Shown: piece by piece, positions 1 to 6,298 of the stretch | Layout of the letters: each line of letters opens with the position of its first letter | Numbering within the stretch: position 1 is the stretch's first letter | NCBI GenBank assembly: GCA_947567585.1 | Contig: CANONE010000105.1 | Coordinates: 1-7,728 of the forward strand | Direction: 5' to 3' | Length of the DNA stretch: 7,728 bases | Source of the DNA: an uncultured Clostridia bacterium | GTDB taxonomy: Bacteria; Bacillota; Clostridia; Oscillospirales; Acutalibacteraceae | Notes under the pieces: model-generated | Databases searched by the model: none | The model's input: the letters and a program-made list of their open reading frames with translations, nothing else | Told to the model about the DNA's origin: nothing | Position numbers and translations under genes: made by a program

Positions 1-54
1 ACCCCGGACACCCTGATTAAAAGTCAGGTGCTCTGCCAACTGAGCTAATGAGTC
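1..54 (-). tRNA. tRNA-Lys (anticodon UUU), partial
   Basis: Read on the minus strand from position 54, the sequence fits tRNA positions 1 to 54. It has an acceptor 5' strand GACTCAT, a D arm with stem GCTC/GAGC, an anticodon stem CCTGA/TCAGG around loop CTTTTAA, a variable loop GTGTC and the start of the T stem (CGGGGT). The anticodon is TTT at positions 19-21, which decodes lysine AAA/AAG. The 3' part lies beyond the left edge, so the T arm and acceptor pairing cannot be checked. A consensus promoter lies just upstream. More tRNA genes may follow to the left, which I cannot see. Confidence 0.95.
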
Positions 55-86
55 AAGAAGACAAACGCCGCTTTCACAGCTTTCAT

Positions 87-115
87 ATTATAGCAAGTCT
101 TTTCTAAACTGTCAA
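87..115 (-). promoter_or_regulatory. Perfect consensus sigma-A promoter of the tRNA-Lys gene
   Basis: On the minus strand, TTGACA (110-115) and TATAAT (87-92) are separated by exactly 17 bases. Both hexamers match the vegetative sigma-70/sigma-A consensus in full. Transcription should begin near position 80, giving a leader of about 26 bases before the mature tRNA 5' end at 54. A very strong promoter is usual for stable RNA genes. Confidence 0.9.
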
Positions 116-198
116 CTGGTATTTTGCCGGTTTGGAGCTTTTTTTGGTTGCGTCTTGCCATTCTCGCTGCTTCTTCGTTGTTTCTCCAAATTCTGTGC

Positions 199-227
199 TT
201 GTAAATCTCCGAAAAATTCGTTATAAT
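199..227 (+). promoter_or_regulatory. Sigma-A promoter of the 2-oxoacid oxidoreductase operon
   Basis: A -35 box TTGTAA (199-204, four of six consensus bases) and a perfect -10 box TATAAT (222-227) are separated by a 17-base spacer. The predicted start is near position 234, which leaves a leader of about 80 bases before the first start codon at 317. The AT-rich stretch and the position between a divergent tRNA gene and the first operon gene support the call. Confidence 0.8.
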
Positions 228-237
228 GTAATAGCGC

Positions 238-300
238 GGGAACGATTCCAGCGCTCTTTCAACAGATCTCTTGGGGGTCCGGCTGGGTTCCCTTTTATTT
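238..300 (+). promoter_or_regulatory. Structured leader, attenuator-like hairpin followed by a U-rich tract
   Basis: Just downstream of the predicted start, GGGAAC (238-243) can pair with GTTCCC (287-292), and TTTTATTTT (293-301) follows at once, as in an intrinsic terminator. The left arm can instead fold locally (GGAA 239-242 with TTCC 246-249). The GGGGG run (273-277) can pair with TTCCC (288-292). Alternative pairings ahead of a U-rich tract are what a transcription attenuator looks like. I see no aptamer that I recognise. The long-range stem is only 6 bp, so this is a tentative call. Confidence 0.35.
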
Positions 301-302
301 TG

Positions 303-309
303 AAGGAGG
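303..309 (+). promoter_or_regulatory. Ribosome binding site of the ferredoxin subunit gene
   Basis: AAGGAGG lies 7 bases before the ATG at 317 and matches the 16S anti-Shine-Dalgarno in full. It fixes the start codon of the first gene and rules out upstream starts in other frames. It lies directly after the U-rich end of the leader, so leader folding could also affect access to it. Confidence 0.85.
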
Positions 310-316
310 TTGTTTT

Positions 317-523
317 ATGCCGAAAATCACCATTGACGAGGCCGTCTGCAAGGGCTGCGGGCTTTGCGCCAACGCCTGCCCTCTGCATATCATCGCTCTG
401 GACGGCGGCCGGCTAAACGCGAAGGGCTACCATCCCGCCCGTCTAGCCCATCCTGAAAAATGCGTAGGCTGTTCTTCCTGCGCGACCATGTGCCCCGACA
501 CCGCCATCACCGTAGAAAAATAA
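317..523 (+). CDS. 2-oxoacid:ferredoxin oxidoreductase, ferredoxin-type (delta) subunit
   Basis: This 68-residue protein carries two [4Fe-4S] cluster motifs of the bacterial ferredoxin type. The first is CKGCGLCANACP (Cys 11, 14, 17, 21) and the second CVGCSSCATMCP (Cys 49, 52, 55, 59). Family knowledge: such small subunits pass electrons from the TPP/FeS core of 2-oxoacid oxidoreductases to soluble ferredoxin in the cytoplasm, and are called VorC, KorD or delta depending on the enzyme. It is the first gene of the operon, and the other three subunits follow. An 84-base gap holding a large hairpin separates it from the alpha gene, whereas most later junctions are tight. The protein could in principle be a free ferredoxin, but the context makes a subunit far more likely. 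Confidence 0.92.
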   Translation: MPKITIDEAVCKGCGLCANACPLHIIALDGGRLNAKGYHPARLAHPEKCVGCSSCATMCPDTAITVEK

Positions 524-524
524 A

Positions 525-576
525 GGAGCCCCTGATGAGGCCCTGTTTCCCATGGGAGCCCTTCATCAGAAGCTCC
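525..576 (+). repeat. Large inverted repeat (hairpin) between delta and alpha subunit genes
   Basis: GGAGC (525-529) pairs with GCTCC (572-576), and CTGATGA (532-538) pairs with TCATCAG (563-569). A symmetric 2x2 internal loop (CC/AA) separates the two stems. The inner part can pair further through GGC/GCC and CC/GG. No U-run follows (AAAACC instead), so it is not an ordinary intrinsic terminator. It starts two bases after the delta stop codon. Likely roles are an mRNA-processing or stability element that sets the subunit ratio, or a translational insulator. These roles are inferred and the pairing is seen. Confidence 0.6.
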
Positions 577-607
577 AAAACCTACTCACGAAAGGAAGCA
601 AATAACC

Positions 608-1654
608 ATGAAAGTTTTGATGAAGGGCAACGAGGCCCTTGCCGAGGCCGCCATCCGGGCGGGGTGCAAGCACTTTTTCGGCTATCCCATCACTCCCCAG
701 ACCGAGCTTGCGGCCTATATGTCCAAACGTATGCCAAAAATAGGCGGTACATATTTGCAGGCCGAGTCAGAGGTGGCGGCCGTCAACATGGTGCTGGGGG
801 CTGCGGCCGCGGGAGTGCGGGCCATGACTTCCTCCTCCTCGCCGGGGATCAGCCTCAAGTCCGAGGGCATCTCCTATATGGCTGGGTCCGACCTTCCGGC
901 CCTGATTATCAACGTGCAGCGGGGCGGCCCGGGCTTAGGCGGCATTCAGCCCTCCCAGGCGGACTACTGGCAGGCCACCAAGGCCACCGGCCACGGGGAT
1001 TTCCAGATTCTGGTATTTGCCCCTTCCACGGTCCAGGAGATGGTGGATTTAGTGGGAACGGCCTTTGACACGGCGGACCGCTGGCGGATGCCCGCCATGA
1101 TTTTAGCGGACGGAATGCTGGGCCAGATGATGGAGCCGGTCGCTCTGCCAGAGGAGGACGGCCAGACGCTGCCGGAGAAGGACTGGTGCGCGGACGGCCA
1201 CCGGGACAAGCGGGAGCATCACGTTATCAACTCCCTGTACCTCACCCCCGACAAGCTGGAGAACCTGGTGGTAGAGCGTTACCAGCGCTACCGGCAGGTA
1301 CAGGCCCAGGAGCAGCGGGCGGAGGAATATCTGTGTGAAGACGCCCAGACTGTGGTGGTAGCCTACGGGGCCTCGGCCCGGGTGGCCAAGTCCGCGGTGA
1401 ACAGAGCCCGCGAGGCAGGGCGGAAGGTGGGGCTGATCCGCCCCATCACCCTGTGGCCTTTCCCGAAAAGCGCCCTGCAAAAGGCCGCGGGCCATGCCAA
1501 AAACTTTTTGGTGGTAGAAATGAGTATGGGCCAGATGGTGGACGACGTAAAGCTCAGCATAGACTGCCAGGTCCCGGTCCACTTCTTCGGCCGCACCGGC
1601 GGCATGATCCCCACCCCGGCCCAGGTACTGGGGGAAATTGAGAAGCTGGTATGA
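608..1654 (+). CDS. vorB: 2-oxoacid (2-oxoisovalerate-type):ferredoxin oxidoreductase alpha subunit VorB
   Basis: This 348-residue protein has the usual length of VorB-type alpha subunits. It carries the pyrimidine-binding half of the TPP site and the C-terminal domain II. Visible family motifs are YPITP (26-30), QAESE (51-55, with the Glu expected to contact the TPP aminopyrimidine), TSSSSPG (74-80) and NVQRGGPGLG (102-111). The last is followed by PSQADYWQATK, as in VorB proteins rather than the GGPSTG form common in 2-oxoglutarate enzymes. With the beta subunit it converts a 2-oxoacid plus CoA to acyl-CoA, CO2 and reduced ferredoxin. The start ATG is preceded by AAAGGA (591-596). The stop overlaps the next gene's start as ATGA. 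The exact substrate (branched-chain, 2-oxoglutarate or aromatic) cannot be fixed from sequence alone. Confidence 0.92.
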   Translation: MKVLMKGNEALAEAAIRAGCKHFFGYPITPQTELAAYMSKRMPKIGGTYLQAESEVAAVNMVLGAAAAGVRAMTSSSSPGISLKSEGISYMAGSDLPALIINVQRGGPGLGGIQPSQADYWQATKATGHGDFQILVFAPSTVQEMVDLVGTAFDTADRWRMPAMILADGMLGQMMEPVALPEEDGQTLPEKDWCADGHRDKREHHVINSLYLTPDKLENLVVERYQRYRQVQAQEQRAEEYLCEDAQTVVVAYGASARVAKSAVNRAREAGRKVGLIRPITLWPFPKSALQKAAGHAKNFLVVEMSMGQMVDDVKLSIDCQVPVHFFGRTGGMIPTPAQVLGEIEKLV

Positions 1655-2460
1655 CCTACGTGAAAAAGCTCCGGCTGGACATAGGCCCCTCCACCCTGGA
1701 CGGCGTGCGCTTCGGGACGGGTCCGGACATTCTGGTGATGCTTCCGGGGCTAAGCCTCAAGGGCGTGTGGGAGGCCGCGCTTCCCCTGGCTTGGATGTAC
1801 CGGGTATTTACCAGGGACTACACGGTGTATGTCTTTGACCGGCGGGCCTGTGTTCCAGAGGGATGCACCGTCCGGGACTTGGCGGAGGACATTGCCCAGG
1901 CAATGGAGCGGCTGGGCCTCTTTGGGGCGGATGTGCTGGGGGTGTCTCAGGGAGGGATGGTGGCCCAGGAGCTGGCGGTCCGCCGCCCCGGCCTGGTCCG
2001 CAAGCTGGTGCTGGCGGTTACGGCCTCCCGGCCCAATGAGACCATGAAGCGGACTCTGGAGCGCTGGACGGAGCTGGCCCGGCGGGAGGACTGGCCAGCC
2101 CTGACTGTCGACATGATGGAGCGGATGTACTCCGCCCCTTATGTGAAAAAATACCGCTGGCTGTTCCCCCTGCTTTCCAAAATGGGGAAGCCCAAGGACA
2201 GCGGCCGGTTTATTGCTTTGGCCCAGGTCTGTCTGACCTGCGGCAGTTACCCGGAGCTTCACAAAATTTCCTGTCCTGTCTTGGTACTGGGCGGGGAACA
2301 GGATCAAGTGCTTACGGGCCGGGCCTCGGCGGAGATTGCCGAAAGGCTGGGCTGCGAAGCGTATCTCTATCCGGGGCTGGGCCATGCCGCCTATGACGAA
2401 GCCCCTGACTTTAACCAGCGGGTTCTGGCTTTTCTGCGCCGGACCGCGTCTGCCTGCTAA
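1651..2460 (+). CDS. Alpha/beta-hydrolase fold protein embedded in the oxidoreductase operon
   Basis: This 269-residue protein has a complete alpha/beta-hydrolase catalytic set. The nucleophile elbow is GVSQGG with Ser99, the acid is likely Asp218 in LGGEQDQ, and the base is His245 in GLGHAAY. The early LPGLS segment (31-35) fits the oxyanion-hole strand, and a helical cap region covers about 128-200. No signal peptide or membrane segment is seen, so it should be cytoplasmic. The start ATG overlaps the vorB stop by 4 bases (ATGA), which indicates translational coupling. The beta subunit gene follows after 32 bases. Members of this superfamily include esterases, thioesterases, lactonases and C-C bond hydrolases, and the sequence does not decide among them. 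The position suggests a role linked to the 2-oxoacid or acyl-CoA handled by the enzyme, for example as a thioesterase, but this is inference. Confidence 0.88.
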   Translation: MTYVKKLRLDIGPSTLDGVRFGTGPDILVMLPGLSLKGVWEAALPLAWMYRVFTRDYTVYVFDRRACVPEGCTVRDLAEDIAQAMERLGLFGADVLGVSQGGMVAQELAVRRPGLVRKLVLAVTASRPNETMKRTLERWTELARREDWPALTVDMMERMYSAPYVKKYRWLFPLLSKMGKPKDSGRFIALAQVCLTCGSYPELHKISCPVLVLGGEQDQVLTGRASAEIAERLGCEAYLYPGLGHAAYDEAPDFNQRVLAFLRRTASAC

Positions 2461-2473
2461 ACGTGCTGCGATA

Positions 2474-2482
2474 GGAAAGGAA
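2474..2482 (+). promoter_or_regulatory. Ribosome binding site of the beta subunit gene
   Basis: The purine-rich AGGAAAGGAA tract ends about 10 to 12 bases before the ATG at 2493, in the short gap after the hydrolase stop. It gives the beta subunit its own initiation site, so its translation need not depend on the hydrolase. Confidence 0.6.
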
Positions 2483-2492
2483 GTGCTCTTAT

Positions 2493-3272
2493 ATGCCAAT
2501 TGTATTTCAGAAGCCCCACGCCCTTACCGACGCCCCCCTGCACTACTGCCCGGGCTGCACCCATGGCATCGTACATAGATTGGTGGCCCAGGCCATGGAT
2601 GAGCTGGGGATAGAGGGCCGCACGGTGGGAGTCGCCTCTGTGGGCTGCTCCGTTATGTGCTACGACTATTTTGCCTGCGACATGGTGCAGGCCCCCCACG
2701 GCCGGGCCCAGGCGGTAGCCACGGGCCTGAAGCGGGCCCGGCCCCAGAATGTCATCTTCACCTACCAGGGCGACGGCGACCTGGCCGCCATCGGCACGGC
2801 GGAAACCGTCCACGCCGCCACCCGGGGGGAGAATATCACCGTTATCTTTATCAACAACGCCATCTACGGCATGACCGGCGGCCAGATGGCCCCCACCTCC
2901 CTGCCCGGGCAGGTGACCCAGACCACCCCCTACGGCCGGGACACGGACGCCGCCGGCTACCCTGTGAAGGTTTGCGAGCTGCTTTCTACTTTAGACGGCG
3001 TGGCCTTTGCCCAGCGGGTGGCGGTAAACAATGTGAAAAACGTAAACGCCGCCCGGAAGGCCATCAAGAAAGCTTTCCAGAACCAACTGGACGGCAAGGG
3101 CTACTCCATTGTGGAGGTGCTCTCCACCTGCCCCACCAACTGGGGGCTCTCTCCCGTAGAGGCCCTGGCTTGGCTGGAGCAGAATATGATGCCCTACTAT
3201 CCCCTGGGGGTCTTTAAGGACGTGCCCGAAGGGGTCAAAAGGGGAAATGGGAAAGGGGGCGCGGCGGTATGA
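2493..3272 (+). CDS. 2-oxoacid:ferredoxin oxidoreductase beta subunit (TPP-binding)
   Basis: This 259-residue protein is the TPP-diphosphate-binding subunit. The Mg-TPP motif begins at GDGD (93-96) and closes with NN (121-122), the spacing expected of the family. Cysteines at 19 and 22 (CPGC), 52 (SVGCS) and 213 (STCPTNWG) match the pattern of four ligands for the core [4Fe-4S] cluster in this enzyme class. NAIYGMTGGQ (122-131) is also typical of the family. It catalyses decarboxylation of the 2-oxoacid on TPP and transfers electrons to the core cluster. Its stop overlaps the gamma start as ATGA, so beta and gamma are probably translationally coupled. Length and motifs are shared by VOR, KOR and IOR-like beta subunits, so substrate assignment relies on the VorB-like alpha subunit. 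Confidence 0.93.
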   Translation: MPIVFQKPHALTDAPLHYCPGCTHGIVHRLVAQAMDELGIEGRTVGVASVGCSVMCYDYFACDMVQAPHGRAQAVATGLKRARPQNVIFTYQGDGDLAAIGTAETVHAATRGENITVIFINNAIYGMTGGQMAPTSLPGQVTQTTPYGRDTDAAGYPVKVCELLSTLDGVAFAQRVAVNNVKNVNAARKAIKKAFQNQLDGKGYSIVEVLSTCPTNWGLSPVEALAWLEQNMMPYYPLGVFKDVPEGVKRGNGKGGAAV

Positions 3273-3826
3273 AGGACCTGAACATAGTCTTTGCCGGGTT
3301 CGGCGGACAGGGCGTTCTCTTTGCCGGAAAGGTAGCGGCTTACGCGGGCCTGCTGGCTGGGAAGGAGATCTCCTGGCTGCCCTCCTATGGTCCGGAGATG
3401 CGGGGCGGCACCGCCAACTGCAGCGTGTGTGTGTCCGACAGCCCCATTGGCTCGCCGCTGGTCACCAACCCCAATGTGCTGGTAGCCATGAACCTCCCGT
3501 CTTTGGACCGGTTTATCGACGCGGTAGAGCCTGGCGGCACAGTGATTCTGGACAGCTCCCTTATCGCCAAAAAGGTGGAGCGAAACGACATCAGCGTTTA
3601 CTATGTCCCCTCCTCTTCCCTGGCGGAGGAAAACGGCCTGGGGGGGCTTTCCAACATGATTCTCACCGGCAAGCTCTTCGGGGAGGTCTGCATGAACCCC
3701 GAGAGCCCCTATAGCTTCTGCACCCAAGAGATCTTGGCGCAGGCTGTGGAAAAGTGCGTCCCCGCCCGCAAGGCCAATATGCTGGAGCAGAACCACAAGG
3801 CAATAGCCTTAGGCGGGGAGGCTTAA
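3269..3826 (+). CDS. 2-oxoacid:ferredoxin oxidoreductase gamma subunit
   Basis: This 185-residue protein is of normal length for the family. It has the N-terminal glycine-rich loop GFGGQGV (10-16) and the signature SYGPEMRGGTANCSV (39-53). Both are typical of pyruvate/2-oxoacid oxidoreductase gamma domains, which help form the CoA-binding part of the complex. The ATG overlaps the beta stop by 4 bases. The stop TAA is followed at once, with no gap, by the start of the winged-helix gene, whose ribosome binding site lies inside this gene. With delta, alpha and beta it completes a four-subunit enzyme. Nothing looks damaged. Confidence 0.93.
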   Translation: MKDLNIVFAGFGGQGVLFAGKVAAYAGLLAGKEISWLPSYGPEMRGGTANCSVCVSDSPIGSPLVTNPNVLVAMNLPSLDRFIDAVEPGGTVILDSSLIAKKVERNDISVYYVPSSSLAEENGLGGLSNMILTGKLFGEVCMNPESPYSFCTQEILAQAVEKCVPARKANMLEQNHKAIALGGEA

Positions 3827-4906
3827 ATGGAAAAGAAGAAGCTGGCGGCTTTCCGTATGCGGCGGCAGCACCTGGGGAATCCCGCCAATGAAGAAGAGTA
3901 TCTCGCCCTTTACCGGGACCTGCAGCCCGGCCGGAACGCATACTGGAACGGCTTCGGCCAGCCCCCCATCCTGAGCTTTCGGGCCGCCTTTGACGACCTG
4001 GCCTTTAACAGGCAGCGGCAGCTGGAGCGAAAGCTGGTAAAGGGCCGCTTTGCCGGCGGCAATCTGGGGTGGATCGCCCCGGAGGACATGGCCCTTTACG
4101 CCGCCCTATACCGCAAGCCTCTGGCTTCGCCCAATGCCCGGCAGTTCCAGCTTTTAGAGCTCATTGAGCGCAGCGGGCCTTTGACCATCCAGGAGATGAA
4201 GGAGGAGACCGGGATGCTGGTCAAGGAGATCACCCCGGCCCTGCACCGGCTGCAGGAAGCGTTTCTCATCTACGAGGACCAATACGACGGGGAATGGGAC
4301 CGGGGCTGATGCCGCTTTGACGAGATGTTCCCGGACATAGACCTGGCGGCGCTCAACCGGATGGACGCTCTGCAAACCGTGCTGATGGGCTTTGCCTACC
4401 GCTTTGTATGGTTCGACAGGGGAATGGCCAAGGCTTTTTACAGCCTGCCGGAAAAGGACCTGAAAGCGGCCCTGGCCCAGCTGGAAGCCCAGGGCGCGCT
4501 GCTGGCCTTAGAAGGCGGCTATATCCGCCCGGAGGACCAGGAGGCCCTGGAAAATTATCCGGAGGAGCCGCCCCAGGGGGGTTATGCATTCCACCGCAAC
4601 GACCCGCTTTTTAAGGTATCGGAGGCCGCTCTCAAGGCATGGGCCGCAACGCTGACAGAAGGGCTCCCCTACGACTGCCAGCCATTGCAATTTTTGTTGA
4701 TTGACGGGGAGTTTCGCGGCGTAGTCGTGGGCCACTTTCGCAACGGCCCCCACGACCTCAACGATGTGCGCTGCGATCTTCCCGACCCCGAAGCCCGCCG
4801 GGAGGAAATCCTGGAAGCCGTTCGCGCCGTCAACTTTGGCAAGAGCCCGGCAAGGTTTATGGGGATGCCCCAAGGCCGCGGCCCCGATGCGGCGGCTCCC
4901 TGTTAA
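3827..4906 (+). pseudogene. Winged-helix DNA-binding protein (AlkZ/YcaQ-like, HTH_42 type), interrupted by an in-frame TGA
   Basis: Two open segments, codons 1-160 and from codon 162 on, lie in the same frame and are separated only by TGA at 4307-4309. Read through, they make 359 codons, a plausible full length for this family. Segment one has an RRQHL motif (12-16) and a winged-helix region at about 116-150 (LTIQEMKEETG then a recognition-helix-like VKEITPALHRLQEAF). Segment two ends with a beta-rich LLIDGEFRGVVVGHF stretch like the family's C-terminal domain. Family knowledge: AlkZ and YcaQ are DNA glycosylases that unhook alkylated bases and crosslinks, and many relatives are uncharacterised. 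The AlkZ catalytic pair Q-x-Q may correspond to LQPG here, with the second Gln absent, so glycosylase activity is doubtful. GGGGAGG (3815-3821) lies 5 bases before the ATG. The first in-frame ATG after the stop (4325) has no good ribosome binding site. The gene is the last of the operon. A single point mutation (TGG to TGA) is the simplest cause. Family assignment is moderate. Confidence 0.65.
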
Positions 4907-4991
4907 GTTAAGAACCTGTACCGATAGGATATTGCGCATATCTTTCCGGAAAACTTTGCGGGTATGGACAGCCTCCGCGCCCTGAAAAGCC

Positions 4992-5020
4992 AAGGGTGGA
5001 CCCATGGTCCATCCTTTTTT
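4992..5020 (+). terminator. Intrinsic terminator of the oxidoreductase operon, possibly bidirectional
   Basis: GGGTGGACC (4994-5002) pairs with GGTCCATCC (5006-5014) over nine base pairs with one G-U, around a CAT loop. TTTTTT follows (5015-5020), and AA at 4992-4993 extends the stem into the T-run. This is a strong Rho-independent terminator on the plus strand. The enolase stop codon at 5022-5024 is one base beyond the T-run, so the same hairpin also lies directly after enolase. On the minus strand the tract after the stem is TTGGCTTTTC, a weaker U-run, so termination from that side is plausible but less certain. Confidence 0.9.
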
Positions 5021-5021
5021 A

Positions 5022-6248
5022 TCAGCATTCTTCAATTCGCAGCAGGCGGTTGTATTTGGCGACGCGCTCTGTGCGGCAGGGAGCGCCGGTTTTGATTTGG
5101 CCGGCGTTTACCGCTACGGCCAGGTCGGCGATGAAGGTGTCCTCCGTCTCCCCGGAACGGTGGGAAATGATGGTGTTGTACCCGGAGCGGCGGGCCAGGT
5201 CAATGGCCTGTAGGGTTTCCGTCAGGGTGCCGATCTGGTTCGGCTTAATGAGAATCGCGTTGGCCGCGCCCTGGTCAATGCCCTGCTGGAGACGCTCCAT
5301 ATTGGTGACGAATAGGTCGTCGCCTACCAACTGCACCCTGTGGCCGATACGGGACGTCAGCTGGGACCAGCCTTTAAAATCCTCCTCTCCCAAGGGGTCC
5401 TCGATGGATATGATGGGGTACTTGCCAATGAGCCCTTCCCAGTATTCCATCAGGTCCTCCGGGTCCAGATTCTTGCCCCGCTTGGGCAGGTGGTAGCCTC
5501 CCTCCACGGCCCACTCGCTGCCGGCGGCGTCCAGGGCCAGCTGTACCCTGCCGCTGTAGCCCGCCTTTTCAATGGCCGCCAAAATTTCCTCAATGGCCTC
5601 TTCATCGCTGGCCAGATCCGGGGCAAAACCGCCTTCGTCCCCTACGCCGGTGGAAAGCCCCTTGGCCTTTAACTGGCTGCCCAGGGTGTGGTAGATCTCG
5701 CTGCACCAGCGCAGGCCCTCCTTAAAGGTCTCCGCGCCGGTGGGCACGATCATAAACTCCTGGATGTCGATGTTGTTGCTGGCATGGGCCCCGCCGTTGA
5801 GAATATTCATCATGGGTACCGGCAGCTTATAGGCGGCGGCTCCGCCCAAAAAGCGGTAGAGGGGCATCCGGTAATGGGCGGCAATGGCCCGGGCGCTGGC
5901 CAGGGAAACCGCCAAGGTGGCGTTGGCCCCCAAATGGGCCTTGTTGGGGGTGCCGTCCAGCTTCCGAAGGATACCGTCCACCTCCCGGACGGTGAGGCAT
6001 TGCAGTTTTTCCAGGGCGGGGGAGATAATCTCGTTGACATTGCGCACAGCTTTCAGCACGCCCTTGCCCCCGTAGCGGCGGTCGTCGCCGTCCCGGAGCT
6101 CCACGGCCTCAAACTTGCCGGTGGAAGCGCCGGAAGGCGCGGCGGCGGTGCCCATGGTGCCATCCGAGAGCTGCACCGTGGCGCTGACGGTAGGGTTGCC
6201 TCGGGAATCCAGAATCTCGCAGCCGTAGACCTTTTGTATTTTGACCAT
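5022..6248 (-). CDS. eno: Enolase (phosphopyruvate hydratase), short C-terminus
   Basis: Enolase interconverts 2-phosphoglycerate and phosphoenolpyruvate in glycolysis and can bind the RNA degradosome. From the ATG at 6248 the protein has 408 residues. The start was chosen because VKIQKVYGCEILDSRGNPTV aligns with the usual enolase N-terminus. An in-frame ATG 12 bases upstream sits against the GGAAAGG ribosome-binding tract, and a farther one at 6299 has no site. Active-site groups are all present: PSGASTG (Ser39), His155, Glu205 in GDEGG, metal ligands Asp240, Glu283 and Asp310, Lys335 in LIKPNQ, HRS (363-365) and Lys386. The protein stops at LLRIEEC, whereas most bacterial enolases continue for roughly 10 to 20 residues. 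The catalytic core is intact, so it should be active. It is transcribed toward the shared terminator. I could not identify a convincing promoter for it. Confidence 0.97.
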   Translation of the reverse strand: MVKIQKVYGCEILDSRGNPTVSATVQLSDGTMGTAAAPSGASTGKFEAVELRDGDDRRYGGKGVLKAVRNVNEIISPALEKLQCLTVREVDGILRKLDGTPNKAHLGANATLAVSLASARAIAAHYRMPLYRFLGGAAAYKLPVPMMNILNGGAHASNNIDIQEFMIVPTGAETFKEGLRWCSEIYHTLGSQLKAKGLSTGVGDEGGFAPDLASDEEAIEEILAAIEKAGYSGRVQLALDAAGSEWAVEGGYHLPKRGKNLDPEDLMEYWEGLIGKYPIISIEDPLGEEDFKGWSQLTSRIGHRVQLVGDDLFVTNMERLQQGIDQGAANAILIKPNQIGTLTETLQAIDLARRSGYNTIISHRSGETEDTFIADLAVAVNAGQIKTGAPCRTERVAKYNRLLRIEEC

Positions 6249-6298
6249 TTCTTTCACCATGCCTTTCCAAATTTTTTTCACAATCCCAGTATTCCGCA

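Noticed and set aside
535..1068. ATG at 535 with AAAGGAG just upstream, opening a long frame that overlaps vorB.
   Set aside because: The translation has no recognisable domain, is proline/arginine/glycine-rich as expected for a shifted frame of GC-rich coding DNA, and overlaps a clear gene. The purine tract is part of the hairpin.
1750..2499. Long minus-strand open frame opposite the alpha/beta hydrolase.
   Set aside because: It is a shadow of a GC-rich gene. No motif, no ribosome binding site, and the plus strand has a complete catalytic set.
4307..4350. Selenocysteine codon with SECIS-like hairpin.
   Set aside because: The outer stem is only 5 bp, the small CCCG-type loop lacks the expected GU feature, and Trp rather than Cys seems to be the expected residue. 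Kept only as a formal alternative in the finding on the TGA.
4907..4991. Protein-like reading (after a further in-frame TAG at 4925) downstream of the winged-helix gene, such as HIFPENFAGMDSLRALKSQG.
   Set aside because: It is separated by two stop codons, runs straight into the terminator, has no ribosome binding site, and I recognise no family. Probably chance or a decayed remnant that cannot be supported.
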